Of a stretch of 64,000 bases of DNA, positions 62,571 to 64,000 are shown piece after piece. The stretch's first letter is position 1, and each line of letters opens with the position of its first letter. The DNA lies in assembly GCA_934254825.1 (NCBI GenBank), contig CAKQMB010000015.1, forward strand, positions 3,663 to 67,662, given 5' to 3'. The DNA is from an uncultured Clostridia bacterium. Its GTDB lineage: Bacteria; Bacillota; Clostridia; Christensenellales; Borkfalkiaceae. The notes beneath the pieces are model-generated. The model saw only the letters and a program-made list of their open reading frames with translations, was not told where the DNA came from and made no database searches. The translations under genes and the position numbers were made by a program.

Positions 62571-63784
62571 CCGATAAAACGAAAAAAAAGGTAAAATACG
62601 GAATAATCGGCGTCGGAAATATGGGTTCCGCGCATCTCGATAACTTTATGAACGGGAAAATAGCGGACTCTGTCGTGACTGCCGTTGCGGATATCGACAA
62701 AAGCAGACTCGACAGGGTGAAAAACAAATATCCGTCGGCGAATTTCGAATACTACCCGAGCGGCGAGGATCTGATACAGGGGTCTGACGTCGACGCGGTG
62801 ATAATCGCCGTTCCGCATTATTTTCATTCCGAACTCGCCGTTTCCGCGATGAGACGGCATAAGCACGTTATCTGCGAAAAACCCGCGGGAGTATATACAA
62901 AACAGGTCAAGGAAATGAACGCGGAAGCGGATAAATCGGACGTTCTGTTCACGGTTATGTTCAATCAGCGGACAAACTGCGTTTACAGAAAAATGCGCGA
63001 GATAATAACGGGCGGCGGAATAGGCTCGGTCAAGAGAATAAACTGGATAATAACCGATTGGTATCGCAATCAGGCGTATTACGACTCGGGCGAATGGCGC
63101 GCCACCTGGGACGGCGAGGGCGGAGGAGTTTTGCTTAATCAATGCCCGCATCAGCTCGACCTTATTCAGTGGGTTACGGGAATGACTCCCAAAACCGTGC
63201 GCGCTTTCTGCTCTTTCGGAAAGTGGCACGATATAGAAACCGAGGACGACGTTACGGCGTATTTCGAATACGAGAACGGAGCGACGGGCGTTTTCGTCAC
63301 GAGTACCGCCGACGCGCCCGGCGTAAACAGATTTCAGGTCACGGGTTCGCTCGGAAGCGTCGTCTGCGATGGCGGCGAACTGAAATATATCAGAAACGAA
63401 GAAGACGAGAGAAAATTCTGCTTCGAGGCGACGGACGGATTTCTTGCTCCGAAATGCAAAGAAATAAAGGTGGAAACCGACGGTAAAAACCCCCAGCACG
63501 TCGGAATTATAGAAAATTTTACCGAGGCAATCCTCGGCAGAGAACAACTTTTCGTGAAGGGTCAGGAGGGGCTTTTAGGCGTAGAGCTTATGGATGCATG
63601 CCTTCTTTCGACATGGCTCGATAAGTCCGTTTCCTTGCCGATAGACGACGATCTGTATCTTGCGGAACTCGAAAAGAGAAGAAAGACAAGTCGCAAAAAA
63701 ACCGTCAGATCGTGCGTGTCGGATCTCAGCGGAACATACGACGGACAATCTGCGAAATCGGATTTTATCCGCGAAGGCGAATGA
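62558..63784 (+). CDS. Gfo/Idh/MocA-family oxidoreductase
   Basis: 408 aa. The Rossmann motif VKYGIIGVGNMGSAHLDNFM is at about residues 12-31, and ICEKPAGVYTKQ near residue 107 is the family's EKP signature. WDGEGGGVLLNQCPHQLDLI near 187-206 holds the catalytic region. NAD(P)-dependent; it would oxidise or reduce a sugar or derivative together with the isomerase upstream. ATG 62567 is an alternative start. The stop overlaps the next start (ATGA). Confidence 0.9.
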   Translation: MEEMTDKTKKKVKYGIIGVGNMGSAHLDNFMNGKIADSVVTAVADIDKSRLDRVKNKYPSANFEYYPSGEDLIQGSDVDAVIIAVPHYFHSELAVSAMRRHKHVICEKPAGVYTKQVKEMNAEADKSDVLFTVMFNQRTNCVYRKMREIITGGGIGSVKRINWIITDWYRNQAYYDSGEWRATWDGEGGGVLLNQCPHQLDLIQWVTGMTPKTVRAFCSFGKWHDIETEDDVTAYFEYENGATGVFVTSTADAPGVNRFQVTGSLGSVVCDGGELKYIRNEEDERKFCFEATDGFLAPKCKEIKVETDGKNPQHVGIIENFTEAILGREQLFVKGQEGLLGVELMDACLLSTWLDKSVSLPIDDDLYLAELEKRRKTSRKKTVRSCVSDLSGTYDGQSAKSDFIREGE

Positions 63785-64000
63785 TGAAAAAGATATTGAC
63801 AAAATTCATAAGTCACGAGCTGTTTGCCGATTTAGAACCGATAAACGTTTTTCATACCGAGTACCCGCAGGTCACCGTGCCGAACGCCGCGGAGAAATAT
63901 GCGGACAAGCACGTTTTGTTCAGAAAACGTTTTGATTTAAACGGAGATTTGTCGGGCGCGGTTCTGAAAATCACGGCGGACGACTATTTCAAATTGTATA
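63781..64000 (+). CDS. Alpha-L-rhamnosidase, N-terminal fragment (cut by window end)
   Basis: The first 73 residues of a protein starting at ATG 63781. The sequence FISHELFADLEPINVFHTEY, then KHVLFRKRFDLNGDLSGAVL and KITADDYFKLY, is the usual start of the N-terminal domain of GH78-type alpha-L-rhamnosidases. There is no signal peptide. The remainder lies beyond the window. It is translationally coupled to the oxidoreductase gene, and it supports a rhamnose-containing substrate for the locus. Confidence 0.75.
   Translation, partial: MMKKILTKFISHELFADLEPINVFHTEYPQVTVPNAAEKYADKHVLFRKRFDLNGDLSGAVLKITADDYFKLY

Overview
The window looks like a chromosomal segment of an uncultured gut-type Clostridia (Bacillota). 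Supports for this are TTGACA/TATAAT promoters with strong AGGAGG ribosome sites, diderm-lacking envelope genes (lipoproteins, SipW-type signal peptidase), the tilS-hpt pair, tRNA genes with encoded CCA, and a gut-type glycan locus. A Christensenellales-like relative is my guess from gene style only; no 16S or universal marker set is present.

Layout. 1-8.4 kb: a small hypothetical gene, an XRE/membrane regulator, an Ig-like/propeller lipoprotein, a DNA-deoxyinosine glycosylase, then a metNIQ methionine importer preceded by an unusual leader (promoter, Met-rich mini-ORF, intrinsic terminator). 8.5-14.8 kb: an accessory, defence-like island with a HigB toxin and HigA-Panacea antitoxin, a frameshifted XRE repressor divergent from a perfect promoter whose spacer carries a palindromic operator, two consecutive N6-adenine methyltransferase-type genes, a small HEPN/AbiU2-like gene, three small envelope genes behind an attenuator-like leader, and a vWA-like gene. 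15-25.7 kb: housekeeping (three tRNAs, tilS, hpt, ArsR regulator, leuS, YitT protein, MazF, and a NAD synthetase with a fused XRE DNA-binding domain).

25.9-40.9 kb: a secretion and surface cluster. One clear promoter is followed by a TasA-like protein, a SipW-type signal peptidase, a small membrane protein and six more proteins with SipW-type signal peptides, five of which carry large repeat/beta-helix passengers. The signal peptidase most likely processes these neighbours, giving an extracellular matrix or adhesin layer.

41-64 kb: a TraX-family acyltransferase, tRNA-Gly and tRNA-Val (the latter followed by tandem repeats containing copies of its own 3' end), then a glycan-utilisation locus: AraC regulator, a large glycoside hydrolase broken into two frames, a giant multi-domain surface protein, a sugar ABC importer without its own ATPase, secreted and cytosolic glycoside-hydrolase-like paralogues, an ADP-ribosylglycohydrolase-fold protein, a sugar isomerase/epimerase, a Gfo/Idh/MocA oxidoreductase and the start of an alpha-L-rhamnosidase. 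Together these point to a rhamnose-containing glycan as substrate.

A short dispersed repeat (core TTAATCGACTTATAG) occurs at least seven times, on both strands, and one copy sits exactly at the frame break of the glycoside hydrolase. No CRISPR array, transposase, integrase or rRNA was seen.
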